This document shows, one piece after another, positions 1-11,128 of a stretch of DNA of 64,000 bases (its first letter is position 1; each line of letters starts with the position of its first letter). The notes under the pieces were generated by a model, which saw nothing but the letters and a program-made list of their open reading frames with translations, was not told where the DNA came from and ran no database searches. A program made the position numbers and the translations under genes. This DNA comes from Isoetes taiwanensis (taxonomy: Eukaryota > Streptophyta > Lycopodiopsida > Isoetales > Isoetaceae). The DNA lies in the NCBI GenBank assembly GCA_021234155.1, contig JAJEKV010000032.1:13038283-13102282 (forward strand). The letters are read 5' to 3'.

Positions 1-2
1 CA

Positions 3-1801
3 ATGGCAAACGAAATGAATATGGAAATACACCATATGGATGTTAAAACAGCTTTTCTAAATGCTACTTTAGAAGAGGAAACTTACATGAAACAAGCCCC
101 TGGGTTTGAGCAGGGAGAAAATAAGATTTGGAGACTACATAAAGCAGTTTATGGGTTGAAACAATCTCCTAGAGAATGGTACCTCTACATGAATCAATTT
201 TTACAAGAACATGGGTTTGAAAAATTAAAGAATGATGGTAATCTCTACAGATTTCAACAAGGAGAAGAATTTTGCATTATAGCACTTTATGTTGATGATT
301 GTATAATGATTGCAAGCACTATGAATGTCCTTAATGAAGCAAAGAAGATTCTGAAGAACAGGTTTCAAATGTCAGATTTAGGAGAACTAAAAAAGTTCTT
401 GGGTATAGAAGTCATCAGGAACAGGGACCAAAAATACATTAAGCTACATCAGAAGACCCACATTGATAACATGGTGAGAAGATTTAATTTAGAAGATGCT
501 AAAGTTGTGAAAATACGTATGACACCAGGGCATACACTTACAGCAAACTCAGAAGACATGCCAAGTATAAACATGGAAACAACTCCATACAGGGCTTTAA
601 TTGGATGCTTGTTGTATCTGGCAAATAATACCAGACCTGACATTGCATATGCTGTCAACATCTTGAGTAGAAGGTGCCACAATCCTACAAAAAATCATTG
701 GGAAGCAGGGAAAAGAGTGCTAAAGTATCTAAAGGGAACATCCACCCAAGGTATATGTTACACTTCAGAAAAATTAAAACTAACCTATAGTGATGCAGAT
801 TGTGGAGGTGATCTAAGCACAAGAAGGTCAACATCAGGATATGTCATATTCTTAGGAAACAATGCTATAACTTGGAGATGCAAAAAACAGGCTGCTATAG
901 CTATGAGCTCTGCTGAGGCAGAATATGCTGCCTCTTCTTTGGTGGCCAAAGAAATAGTGTGGTTGAGGAGATTATTGGAAGAGTTAAATCATGTACAAGG
1001 TGAAACTACTGAGATTATGACAGATAGCCAAAGTTGCATAGCTTGCATATGGAAGCTATGCATAATCTCTTGTAGTTGATCTATTTTCTGGTTGCACGAG
1101 AAGGCAATGCATAATGAAGTTGGAGCTGCCTTTATGTTAATATACAAGATTGCTGAGATCACTCTGAATGGATGGGTTTTGTACTTTGAATTGGTGCATG
1201 CACTGTTAAGAGTTACCATGCGTTTAATGGAAAGTATTTTTTGAAATAAGTCTCTGATATACTTGCGACCAACCTGAAAGCTATTATCATAAGTTTGACA
1301 TGTGCCTGGGTTGTGGCCTGGTCTATTGACCAGGGTGTTTTTACCTTGAATGCATGCATGGTTTATTTTTTGTAAACATATTGTGAGGGTAACATAGTGT
1401 GAGGGTAACATAGGGAAAAGCATTTCTATAAAGTTAGGAAAGAATACTGTGCTGATTTCATATGAAAACGAAATAGATAGACAAGAACCTTAACATTTAT
1501 CTAATTGTTTTAAAACTTAACTATTGATGTAATATTAAAAAAAAAAAGGGGGGGAACAAGAAAAATATGCTTTTTCATTTAAAAAGGATGCCACATGTCA
1601 ATATTGAAAAATCCAGTTCATCATGACAGGACTAAACACATAGAGCTACATATTCATTTCATATGAGATCTGGCAGCACAAGGTATCATTCAAATGAAAT
1701 ATGTTGATACTAACAGCCAAATAGCAGACATCTTCACTAAAGCACTTGCAGAAGTCAAATTCAGCAAATTCAAGCAACAGTTGAATGTATTGGACTTATA
1801 G
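3..1801 (+). pseudogene. copia pol: reverse transcriptase and RNase H, interrupted
   Basis: The reading frame shows the standard copia order. MDVKTAFLN comes first, then YGLKQSPREWY, then the polymerase box YVDD at about 290-302, the SDLGELKKFLGIE segment, RPDIAYAV, LKYLKGT and the RNase H stretch STSGYVIFLG through SSAEAEY. The open frame ends at 1079, but the frame is already foreign after about 1045. The missing RNase H end (DRTKHIELH, then QIADIFTKAL) resumes near 1600 and stops at 1801. A TGA at 1664-1666 sits where an arginine codon (CGA) is expected, consistent with methyl-CpG decay. The catalytic aspartates of reverse transcriptase are intact. The activity would be copying retrotransposon RNA in cytoplasmic particles, but this copy cannot make a full product. 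Confidence 0.9.
1045..1598. other. about 555-bp insertion inside copia RNase H
   Basis: Copia homology stops after TDSQSCIA and restarts at KNPVHHDRTKH. The intervening sequence has no protein similarity I recognise. It contains a 16-bp tandem repeat (two copies of gtgagggtaacata at about 1383-1412) and an A-run followed by a G-run near 1530. TTG flanks both junctions and could be a 3-bp target duplication, but that is weak evidence. Boundaries are approximate. Confidence 0.55.
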
Positions 1802-1825
1802 CATGAATATAAGCTGAAGGAGGAA

Positions 1826-2682
1826 TGTTAAGAAATTGTCATCTTATATTCATGAGAAGCAGTGGCAGACCTATGAGAAGCAGTGGCAGTAGGTTTGTAT
1901 TGAATCACAACATTCTGACTAGGTGCAGTACATTCATACAATAGTGACAGTACATTCATTTATAGGTTGACCTTGAGATAGCCTGATATGCAAGACATGA
2001 GCACAACACCTACTAAGGTTGGCTATGGCTAAGCTAATCAATTGTGGAAGGTTAATGGTTATGTGAAACATTAAACAAGAAGAAATTCAAGGTCCATGAA
2101 TAATATTAAAGGGAAAAATTGGTTAATGGTTCGTGGGCTTATTTCCTCAAGCAAGCATGTGGGATATATCGAAAAGAGCCATTTTTCTTATTCGAGCCTA
2201 TGGGATATTGTTGCATGAATGCCAGAATCAGATTGAAAAGCAAGATCGATGCCTTAGCCGCCGGATGTCTACATGATATAAGCTGAGAAGACTGCAGAGG
2301 ACATATACGTAGGGAAGAAGCAGGATCAGTGGATCGTGGTGAAGAATCCGATATTCAAATATCGGTCAAAGCTGCAACAGTGTTCGGGTCAATGACCCCT
2401 GCTACAGTAACCTCTTAATGGTTTAACTTCTATGGTTTAAAGTTTGAATGCTTTAAGAACTTAAATTGAAGATATTGTCTAGTTCATATATCTTCAAGGG
2501 AATTGATTTTTCTTCTTTGTGGTAGAAGTTCTTATATTTGTCTAGATATTGCACAAGGGATACATGACCATATTGTGGCTCCCTAGTGCATGTGAAGAAA
2601 AATTTTATGAATAAATCTTGCTAGACAAGTAATTTGCAAAGGTCATTGTTACACTTAGAATTTTGAGTGTCAATTCCTAACA
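1826..2682 (+). repeat. 3' LTR of the copia element
   Basis: The repeat starts TGTTAAGAAATTG just after the polypurine tract and ends CAATTCCTAACA, a near-perfect terminal inverted repeat of about 12 bp that is normal for copia LTRs. An AATAAA polyadenylation signal lies near 2610. No second LTR is available in the window for dating. Confidence 0.75.
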
Positions 2683-2990
2683 AGTTTATAAAAAAACATG
2701 TTTTAATTTATTAAACAACCTATTATTGGTTCCATGTAAGCCACCACACAATAAGCTACAACTTTTGCTAATAGCTAAAAAGCTATAAAATAGAATAAAA
2801 TAAAATAAATTTTTCAACATCCATGAAGACCATATAAATATAATCTATTAAGTAATACGATCAACTTTCTCTCCAACTTATTGATGGTTATTAGTTTTGA
2901 TCCATTAAGCATTATCTGGTGCAATCTATAAATGGACTATGATATTGAGCAATTAATAATAAGTCATGCTGGGTGGCAAAGTTTGTGGAA
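2683..2990. other. AT-rich spacer, nothing recognised
   Basis: There are no convincing ORFs, repeats or promoters here. It separates the plus-strand copia LTR from the minus-strand gag-protease remnant. Confidence 0.5.
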
Positions 2991-4596
2991 TTTCATTCGA
3001 AAAACCATCGTCATAATATTACAAAAAGACAGTTTGACGCTCATTTAATGGGGATACACCAGACGTAGGAGGACGCAAAACCACCAAATACACAAAATGA
3101 GTTTTCATTGCCAAACACTTAAACTGTACAACAAGACCTGTTGGAATTGGGGAAACAATATCATCCTTCACAAACTTGAAGGTCTTTTTACCCCCTTCCA
3201 AGGATAACATAACAATTCCCGCCAGAATTGATAGCCTTATGCCAGGGCATGCCTAGAATAATATCCATACCTCCAAGGTCAGAAACCATGAAAGAACATT
3301 TACAGATGTATCCCTACAATTGAAATTCAATGTCCTTGACCATAAACAAAAAAGGCGGAGGGGCAACATTCAAGAAAGGAGAAGACAATTCTACATCACT
3401 TGATAAAGGAATAGAAGTTAATTTTAGTTCCTTTACCAATCAAGCAGAAATAAAATCAAACTCACTACCCGGATCGAATAAGATATGTACTTTTTGATCT
3501 TGAATAGTAGCCCAAAATTGTAAGAGACTACTATTCTCAATAGAATCCATATCCGATTTCTCTTGGACAGTGGCCACCTTTTTCCCTTTCCCATCTCCTC
3601 GAACAGAAGCTACTTTCTTACTTCTGTCCTCTTTCTTAGTCCCAGACTTAAGAATAGGTGTAGCTTCTTTTCTTTCCCCTTCCTTCTTCTCAAGATAAGT
3701 AGGACATTCATAAAACTTATGGTCGGTTGGATAACAAACAAAACACATTCTCCCGCATTAGCTGCTTCTTGCGTGCTTGATAAGATTCCTTTGGCTCTGT
3801 GGCCCTAACAGGTTCAGTATCTGCGACATCCATATGCGGTCGTTCGAATGGCCCAGATCTTGGAGCAGATCCCATTGGTTTCTCCCAAAAACCACTCGCC
3901 TCTTTCATAGATACCTTGAAGCCACGTTGAGCATTAATGGCTTTCGTGAGAGCCAGACCTTCCTTTTCTACTTTCTCTGCCATCTTACAGAGCTCTCCAA
4001 AAGAAAGATTGGCAACTTAAAGATCGAACTTCGTCCTTACCTAATGATGAACCCCACCCATGAGTTTTTCAGACTTTTCAGTATCACTTTTACTAAGCTG
4101 AAGTCCTTTCTTTAAAACTCGCGCGGCGAAGGCTCGAACCTCGCAAAGGTAGCAATGGATTGATCGACTGGCTGGTTCTTCTGGATATCCAGCCACCAGT
4201 CCTTTGAAACCCCATCTAGATGATGCTCAGCAAAATATAACTGAGTGTCTTCGTTATTCTTAGTTTAGCAAAATATGAATTCAAATCCCGTAGCCATGCG
4301 AAAAGCTCATCCGCATCACTAGTAGCAGTGGAATACGTTTTGAATTCAATTTTGACATTGGCACTTGTTTTGATGCCACTACATGGATGCCCTGCAACTT
4401 GTTGCAACTGGGCCACCTGCGCTCGCAGAGAATCCAGTTCTTGCAGCTCAGCAATTCGAGCCTCGACAGCTGCAAGTTTTTCTCTCATGAGCGAATTATC
4501 AAGCTCTAACTCAAAAAGTTTCCTTGAGTTTCTCATCTTCAAAGTTAACATTGGCAGGAGAACATGCCATCAAAACTTATTGCTCTGATACCACTA
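2991..4596 (-). pseudogene. LTR-retrotransposon gag-protease remnant
   Basis: Read right to left, the remnant starts with a coiled-coil-like gag N-terminus (4551-4260). A gag core follows with the SKDWW motif at about 4181-4206. A perfect zinc knuckle CX2CX4HX4C begins at 3745 (CFVCYPTDHKFYEC). Last comes an aspartic-protease region with LFDPGSEFDFIS near 3450 and DIILGMPW near 3240. The usual D-S/T-G active site reads D-P-G, so the protease would be inactive. At least three frame changes and several stops break the frame. No reverse transcriptase follows to the left, so the copy is truncated. The gag DWW motif and the protease layout suggest Ty3/gypsy. Confidence 0.75.
4582..4593 (-). promoter_or_regulatory. 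retrotransposon primer-binding site (initiator tRNA-Met)
   Basis: On the minus strand this reads TGGTATCAGAGC, the complement of the 3' end of plant initiator tRNA-Met. It lies just upstream of the gag start at 4551, as expected for the element read on this strand. Its 5' LTR should therefore lie to the right of about 4597, but I cannot define that LTR's far end. Confidence 0.75.
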
Positions 4597-5876
4597 AAAT
4601 GGATTCTTGACATGAACCACAAGCCCTCAGCCAAGATACAGCTGCTCCAGAGCTCTCCCCCGAGCAACTACATAGCATGCACGCCCCTTTGACCACCCTT
4701 TGGACCAAAACCTCCTTTGGACAAAAGCCCAAAGGTCCAAAGGCCCAAAAAGTCCTGAAACCTTTTGCCACGTCCTTTGGCATATATCAGTGTACCCTTA
4801 TAATTCAACAATGTTCTACTAGTTCTATGGTCCAAAACAACATATCTTACTTTTTGTCTTAAGTAACAGATTTAATATATTATATTTATGGCATCGAATA
4901 GTAAAGGCAAAGTTGGTTTAGGCTTGTTTGGAAAGGGAATAATTATACCTTAGTCTTTAAAGAAAAACTTAAACTAAAAACAAAACTTTAAGGAACAAAG
5001 CTCAAGTCGAAAATAGGTAGCAAAGCTGCAAGGTGTTAGTTTATTTTTCCAAGGGGTTCGACCACATATTGGGGGGCAGTGACCGACTCTTTGGTCAACG
5101 AATAGAAAACTGCGGCCCCGAATCAGAGTTTTGAAAACCTTCGACGGATGATGCCAGAATCATATGGAGGGATTAAGGCAGAGATTCTCTGCATGGTTTC
5201 ATATCCAATGATCAGATTCGACAGAGTACGTTCGTAGGTATCTAAGATTAGGGTGAACAAATCCGGCCATAAAATCTGTTGTATTTTCTTTCTAAGTTTA
5301 CTAAAAAAACTTCAGTGCATTAAATCGACCATTTTTTCTCTCCGAGACCTTTTCTGAATGGAAAAGGCTACAACTTTCCCTATCTAAAAACATGATACCG
5401 GTTTATGAAATGGACTTCGAACTTGTACAACATTCTAAGGATAAATCTGATCCTGCCTTTCTCATTGGGGTCATGATAAAGGTTGCACTACTTCAAAGAT
5501 TTGGATATGGCAGGTTCTTGGCAGAGCACTAGTTACAGATCAGTTCTACAATAATAATCTTAAAACCATGAAGGGCTTCAACTGGAAAATAAGAGCTTTT
5601 GAAAAGGAATCAAAACTGAAAGTCTGATTACTTCTATTGCTTCACAAAGTATCCCATGTCCATGAACTTTGCTTACTAGCTGACCTATTATCTGCGAGCC
5701 TTTTGCATCTTTAAACTTATTCAGGCAGTAACGGAACTTCTAAGTTACCATTATAGCAGAGCCATCATCTAGTCTAGTTATAATAAATACATATAAATTT
5801 CTCATGATTCTAGCTTCTGAATTTCACCAATAGAAATATTAAACCATTTTCCACAGTTTGGAAAGGAAAGAACCAT
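4597..5876. other. probable decayed LTR and leader sequence, no gene
   Basis: By position next to the primer-binding site this should include a 5' LTR of the minus-strand element. No matching second copy is present, so the LTR cannot be delimited. I see no coding potential. Confidence 0.4.
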
Positions 5877-6316
5877 GCTCTGATACTACTTGTTACGAAC
5901 CAAGGTTAACCAGTAATCAAAACAACTAGTAAACCAACACAAAAAACAGGAAAGATTCTCAAACCAGGCCTTTATCCAAAAGCTCTCCATCGAATCAGGC
6001 TCTTAAAAGCAAGAATCTCTAAGATATGCACAATTTTGGCTAAGGAACAAGAAGCACGTGTTGGAATATCAACCCTTAGAAAATACTCTCTAGGAAACAA
6101 GCACAAAAATTCATGGAGACTAAAAGAAGGCTTGCATGAATCAAGAGAGGTATAAGGAGTTTGGCGAGAAGGCAAGATATGGAGGAGCAGAAGGACAAGA
6201 GGCATGTCTCTTCCCCTTATATAGGGATCAATGAGCCTTTTTTGAAAAAGGTAAAGGTACATATGCCTTTTTAGGGTCTCAACCTTTTCCGAGGTTCCAT
6301 AAATATCTCAACAGTT
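5877..6316 (-). repeat. second LTR remnant with primer-binding site and TATA box (minus)
   Basis: On the minus strand the sequence ends GGTTCGTAACA at 5891. AG follows, then TAGTATCAGAGC at 5888-5877, which matches the initiator-tRNA primer site at 11 of 12 bases. A clean TATATAAG (6223-6216, minus) lies about 330 bp inside, where an LTR promoter would be. The right boundary is a guess because no partner LTR is present. The expected gag to the left is not recognisable. Confidence 0.45.
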
Positions 6317-6399
6317 CAACTCTTAATCTCATGCGACTATCTTATTTTTGCTTTCCGAGCCATTCCCCCTAGCACCACCATATCTGTTTCTTGGAGAAG

Positions 6400-7314
6400 T
6401 GTCTTCTTGCTCTTGGGTTCGGGGAGTCATTTACAAGAAATGATATCTATTGGATTACTTAACAACTTCCAAGACATTTCTTTCCATTTCCATAGTGTCT
6501 GGTTGATGATTCTCTCCTTCTGCAGTGACTTTGACTTCTGCAATGATATTGACCTATATAAGAATAATAGAGAGAACCATATTGTAGGGCATATCATGAT
6601 TGTAGTTTCCTGCCACAGCTTGAGGGGTTTGCAACTCAATGATGTCAACTTCCTTTTGGCTACATTCGCCAACCTCCCTTTGACTATCCTTCATAGCCTC
6701 CTTTTTGAGAATCCAAACTTTTTTCAAAGAGGGGGCATGATGCTTATCTTGTTCATGCATAGGGCCCTTACCCTTGTCTTGAGTTGCAGCCACTGTTACA
6801 AAGGGGAACTTTGAATAACTAATCTTAATGACCAATGAAGTGTCATAATCAATCTTAGCTTTGATGTTTTTCTTCCCAATTAGTTTCTTTGGAGATGCAG
6901 ATGGAGGGGAAGTCTATGTGTGGGATTGAAATTTGGATGACTTCATCCAAGGTTTCTCCAATGGTCTTGAGATGATTATTTATCCAAAAAATATGAGATG
7001 GAGTGGGGCATGAAGCACAAGTGGTAGTGGCAATTGAAAAATTGTTACCCCGAATATAGAGGGGGAACCATTTCATAATATACGTAGGTCAACCAGTCAC
7101 ACTAGCAAGTTTTCTAGTAAGGAGAATATTTTTTATGGGTACAATCCCTGCGGAGGATCTGAAAAGTCTTCTCATTATTCAATCCTAGTTATCCAATTCT
7201 TAATTTCAATTAAGGTAGGATTTTTAAGACGAAAATGAATATATACCCCACTATTAGATTATTTAACTTCTACACCATTATCTTTAATGGAGAAAAGACA
7301 GGGCTTTCTAGAAT
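6400..7314 (-). pseudogene. unrecognised decayed coding sequence, left part
   Basis: Several short minus-strand frames (7076-6855, 6835-6554) look protein-like but are broken by stops, and I recognise no domain. The sequence ending at 7314 is repeated at 19549-19582. Reading on the minus strand, the frame ending in ILESPVFSPLK at 19549 continues here. This segment and 19549-20300 were therefore one continuous sequence before the 12.2-kb insertion. Confidence 0.45.
7281..7314 (+). repeat. 34-bp direct repeat, left copy
   Basis: Identical to 19549-19582 over all 34 bases (tctttaatggagaaaag through ctttctagaat). The two copies bracket the 12.2-kb block and look like a long target-site duplication. 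Confidence 0.85.
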
Positions 7315-7437
7315 CCCATCGATCCGAGCCATCGGATCGCCATTCTGGGAAAGGACGAGCCCCTATATTAGGCTAGTTCCATTCTCAGGCCGGTTATCGG
7401 CGTCTTCTCACAGCAGCATTTTCTTCTTTCTCGTAGC
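7310..7437 (+). repeat. 128-bp repeat, left copy (5' end of the composite)
   Basis: About 95% identical to 18664-18791 in the same orientation. It starts AGAATCCCATCGATCC and contains ctatattaggctagttcc. The AGAAT overlap with the 34-bp repeat looks like junction microhomology. Confidence 0.85.
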
Positions 7438-8427
7438 TACACCCACTCTTTGTTTTCCCACTTCTTTTCATGAATCTTCTCATTCCCCTTTTGTTTCTCC
7501 TTCTTTCAATGCATCTTCTTCTTCTTTCCCTTCAAAAGCTTTCTCTTGCCATCAGATGTTTCATTAGTTTCTATCTCCTTCTCGTCCTTATGGTATGATG
7601 CAGTATGATAAGGCATGCATGGCGGAGTGATCAGATCCTTAGATTCATTACTTTTCTTTAGATTTAATGCTTTCGAGTTCGCACATGGCGGATTCATTAC
7701 AAAGGGATGATACAATATTTTTTGGCTTGTGTTGATTCTATCAATTTCAACAATCTTCCGTTGTTTTTTTGCAGGTTTCAGCATTCTTAACGTCTACTGT
7801 CAATTTTCCACAATCTTCTATTGCGTTTTGTAGTTTGTTCTTTCTGTTTTGATGCATTCGGACTGTGCATGGGCATCCATATACAAAAGCCTGATCCAAT
7901 CGTTGTTATCCAGCCTATGGAGATCGTCTGGCTTTTTCCCACAAGCAAGGAGCTGCAATGGCACTGTTAAGCTGGCATCTTCTCGTTCTTCTTTCTTCTT
8001 CTCTTTGATTTCTTACCGCTGCTCCATCGATTTGGAAGCTCGAACATAATCTAGCTCTGGGTAGTGCTTTTTGGCTGGATTTACGATTGGGTCTTCTCTC
8101 TTTGTGCATCTGCAGTATTTCTCTGAATTTCATCTAGTTTGGCATCATATCTAGCTGCATTTGCATGGCTTGCAACGAATTTTGCCTTCTTCTTTTTTCT
8201 GCCTGTGTATACCCAGCAAATGCCCCTTCTCAATTAGCTTGCAAATAGAGCTTATGCTGAGCCATCGTTGTCTTCAGGATGGTTCACAATATGATTTGCA
8301 TGCATGAAGAAATAAACTTGTGTTGCTTCTGTGTTTCTTTGCTGCTATGATTTGAAAGAAATCTGCCATATGCTAGACTAGGGAAAAGGAAAAGTACTCG
8401 GATGCTTGAGTTAATCTTCTTTTGCAG

Positions 8428-8642
8428 ATCTTGAACTGGTGATTGACGGGGCTGAGCACACTCGATTTGTTATTGCTTATCCTGAACCAAACGGTCTGCA
8501 TCAAGCAACAAGGGAGGCTGTTTTGCCTCTTTTGTCTACGGATCTATATTCAAGCTTCGAATGGCATCTCCAACCTACTAGACAAGACTCGTTAAGCATT
8601 TCCACGAAGTATGGCGGTTTGGCGAAGATCGTTACAGATTAG
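8428..8642 (+). CDS. possible orphan exon, unknown protein
   Basis: A pyrimidine-rich acceptor (cttcttttgcag) precedes a 71-codon open stretch beginning DLELVIDGAEHTRF and ending in a stop at 8640-8642. The composition is not simple-sequence, unlike the surrounding T-rich ORFs. I do not recognise the protein. It could be a captured host exon or an unknown element ORF. Only the splice acceptor and composition support it. Confidence 0.25.
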
Positions 8643-8819
8643 AGCATGGATATACCCAGCATGTAGCACCGGACCTTGGCTCACGATCTGCCTACTCTCG
8701 CTTCTTTCTGCCATTCCTAATCTCTGGCCTAAGCTTTTTCCCTTCTCCCTGATCCGGCCTGATCTTTTCTCCATTCCGTTGCCTTCTTCATTAGGGGTTA
8801 CGTTCATCCGGTATCCCTC

Positions 8820-10585
8820 CTAGTCTGTTTCTTTTTTCACTGTCGAAACTTATTTTAATTGATTAAACTCGTTGCTCTCCGTCTCGCCTTCACCGCGGTC
8901 TGCTTCTTTCAAGCTTTTCTAGTCCAGCGCAGGAACCCTATTGGCTGCTGGCTCTTAAGTCACCCTGTTACGCAGGATTTTTGCACCGGTAAGTTTTTTC
9001 GCATTTTCTCGTTCCTCTATAGATGTTTTTGAGTCTCTGTTGGGTTAGTGCCTTATTACCTTCTACACCATGGTGTTGTCCATTCAAGTTGTTGTTTAGC
9101 TTGATGTAAGGCGTGGCCTCTTATCATCTACATCAGGGTTGAGTCATGTTGATTTGTTGCTTTAGCCTTGAATTGGTCATGTTCGACGTTTAACTTATGT
9201 TTCTTATTTTTTTCTTTGTATATTCCCAAGTTCAAGGGTGATATATTCTTTTCATTTTTGCACAACCTGTAGTTCAATCCATCGGCTCATATACATTCAT
9301 TCATTATTTTTAGCGGTCATATGTCATCTTCACACTTGGGACATTCAATTTCTCCCATGAAGTTGCTAAGTCATCCTCTACATTTCATCCTTCTTGGCAC
9401 CATGGCTCCGTTATTCATGCTTAAATCCACGGTTGTCTATATTCATTGGATCATCTCATTTATCTGGCGTTTGTTCCTCTTTTCAACATATTTTCTCCAT
9501 CGGTTACTATTTGTCTTATGCTCCCTATTTTACTTATCATGTCCTTTTCATAGCCTTTGGTTTTTGTAATGGTTACATAGGTTATCTTATGCCCCCTTTA
9601 CATATCTTCTCGGGGGGAATTACGAGTCACATTTACATTATATTTTCTATCCTTTGAGTGTCCCTTTTCTTTTTCCTATGTGGGGTTTTCGATTGTTATG
9701 TTTTTCTCATAATTGCATTAGAATATGAGGCGTCTAGGGGCTTTTGTTTTCGGGGGTGGTTTTTCCCTCCCATGTTATCTCTTTTGTATGTTACCTTTTC
9801 CAAGTTGATAGACCTCTAGTTTTTATATATGTGATATTATCCTTGGAATTTGAGGCTTTTTCATGGTTGTTTTCGGATTTTTCTTTTTTGCACTTGTGTT
9901 TTTATCGTGGATTCGATGCACCGTACTATTTAAATGGGTCTATGCTCTCCTCGCGCTGTTTTTCTCTTGTTTATGTTCTGGCTCACTTTTTACCTCATTT
10001 TCGTCTTGTGGTCGTTTACTTGGGATGTTGTCTTGTTTTCATAATTCTACGCTGCAGTCTCTGCGTTTATTATCTTTTTATTGCCTATAGATATGTGGCA
10101 TTCTTTTCTGTGTTTAGGATTTCCCCATGGTGGTTTGGGTTTTATCTTTTGCACCTGTGTTTGTATCTTATATGTGATACACTACACTTGGCTCAGGTGG
10201 TATACGTTATTCCGGTGGTATTATCTTCTACATTCTAGGTTTCCCATAGTTGTTGTGGTTTCTCTTGTTTTTTCTTCCACCCGCTGGGTGATGCTTTTCT
10301 CCACCCCCTGGGCGATGCTGTCCTCTCTTTTTTCCGGAATCGTTTCTAATCGCTCACCTCCTTTTGAGTGCTTGTCGTTTTGCAGTTTGCCGCTTCGCCA
10401 TTATGCACGTTCTTGTTCTCCTTAATCATTTCGTGGGTGCGATCTACATGTTCCATTTCTTCTCTTGTTGGGTCGTTGCCGCTCCTCTTAGATCTCACCC
10501 TCGCTTCGTTAGCCGTGCCCGACTTCGACCCACAGGAGTTTTTCGTGGTAATTTGGGCTTATAGTTTATGCGGTTCGCCTCATTT
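8820..10585. other. pyrimidine-rich non-coding stretch
   Basis: Long T- and C-rich sequence gives Phe/Leu/Tyr-rich ORFs in several frames, which I take as composition artefacts. A good donor (caccg|gtaagt) lies near 8987, so part of it may be intron. A repeated motif (ccacc..gggtgatgct) at about 10275-10318 recurs near 18958-19040. Confidence 0.45.
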
Positions 10586-10641
10586 TATTGTTGCGCTCCA
10601 TTAAGCTCGTGCTTTGTGAACCAACTCAACGCTTGGAGGTT
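10586..10641 (+). pseudogene. tyrosine-recombinase C-terminal remnant (copy a)
   Basis: The short segment LVLCEPTQRLEV aligns with the end of the recombinase at 18608 (YVLRDPTQHLEV). The catalytic tyrosine position is lost. It runs directly into the CT array. Confidence 0.5.
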
Positions 10642-10642
10642 T

Positions 10643-10773
<131 letters not shown>

Positions 10774-10800
10774 ACGTTAGCCACATGCACAATTTTTTTT

Positions 10801-10884
10801 TTTATCTCTCGTCAGGTATCTGACGAGAGATAAAATTATCTGATATGCCTTGAGAGATGGACGAGAGACAAATGTCTCTCGTCC
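10801..10884. repeat. two adjacent perfect hairpins at the left end of the Harbinger element
   Basis: Arms of 15 bp at 10801-10815 and 10820-10834 enclose GTAT. Arms of 12 bp at 10859-10870 and 10873-10884 enclose AA. Both share the core CTCTCGTC, which suggests subterminal transposase-binding repeats or a structured end. Confidence 0.85.
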
Positions 10885-11128
10885 ACTAACAGGCCCGTTA
10901 GGAGGGAGATCCACCGGAAAGGGAGGGAGTCCACCGGGATTTTTCTTCCCGCCTCTTCCTTGGCGCCATCTGCAAGCTCGAATTATCCCACAGGCAAGAT
11001 TTTGCCTCCTGGTGAGTATCGAAATATCCCATATCATTGTTTTCCGGTTTACATTTGTCCCATTTTTTGTGTTCAAGAGCCATTTTTGTTCAATCTCAGC
11101 TCTACAATCAGACTTCGCGGCCCGGATT

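Larger units (their letters stand above)
1..2682 (+). mobile_element. Ty1/copia LTR retrotransposon, 3' part
   Basis: The element enters from the left edge already inside reverse transcriptase. It continues through RNase H, a short purine-rich tract (AAGGAGGA at about 1817-1824) and one long terminal repeat that ends at 2682. The 5' LTR, gag, protease and integrase lie outside the window. The coding part carries an insertion and an in-frame stop, so this copy is dead. Confidence 0.9.

Noticed and set aside
9744-10425. Overlapping Phe/Tyr/Leu-rich ORFs up to 164 codons that look like membrane proteins
   Set aside because: The sequence is T-rich in all frames, several overlapping frames are open at once, and no motif is conserved.
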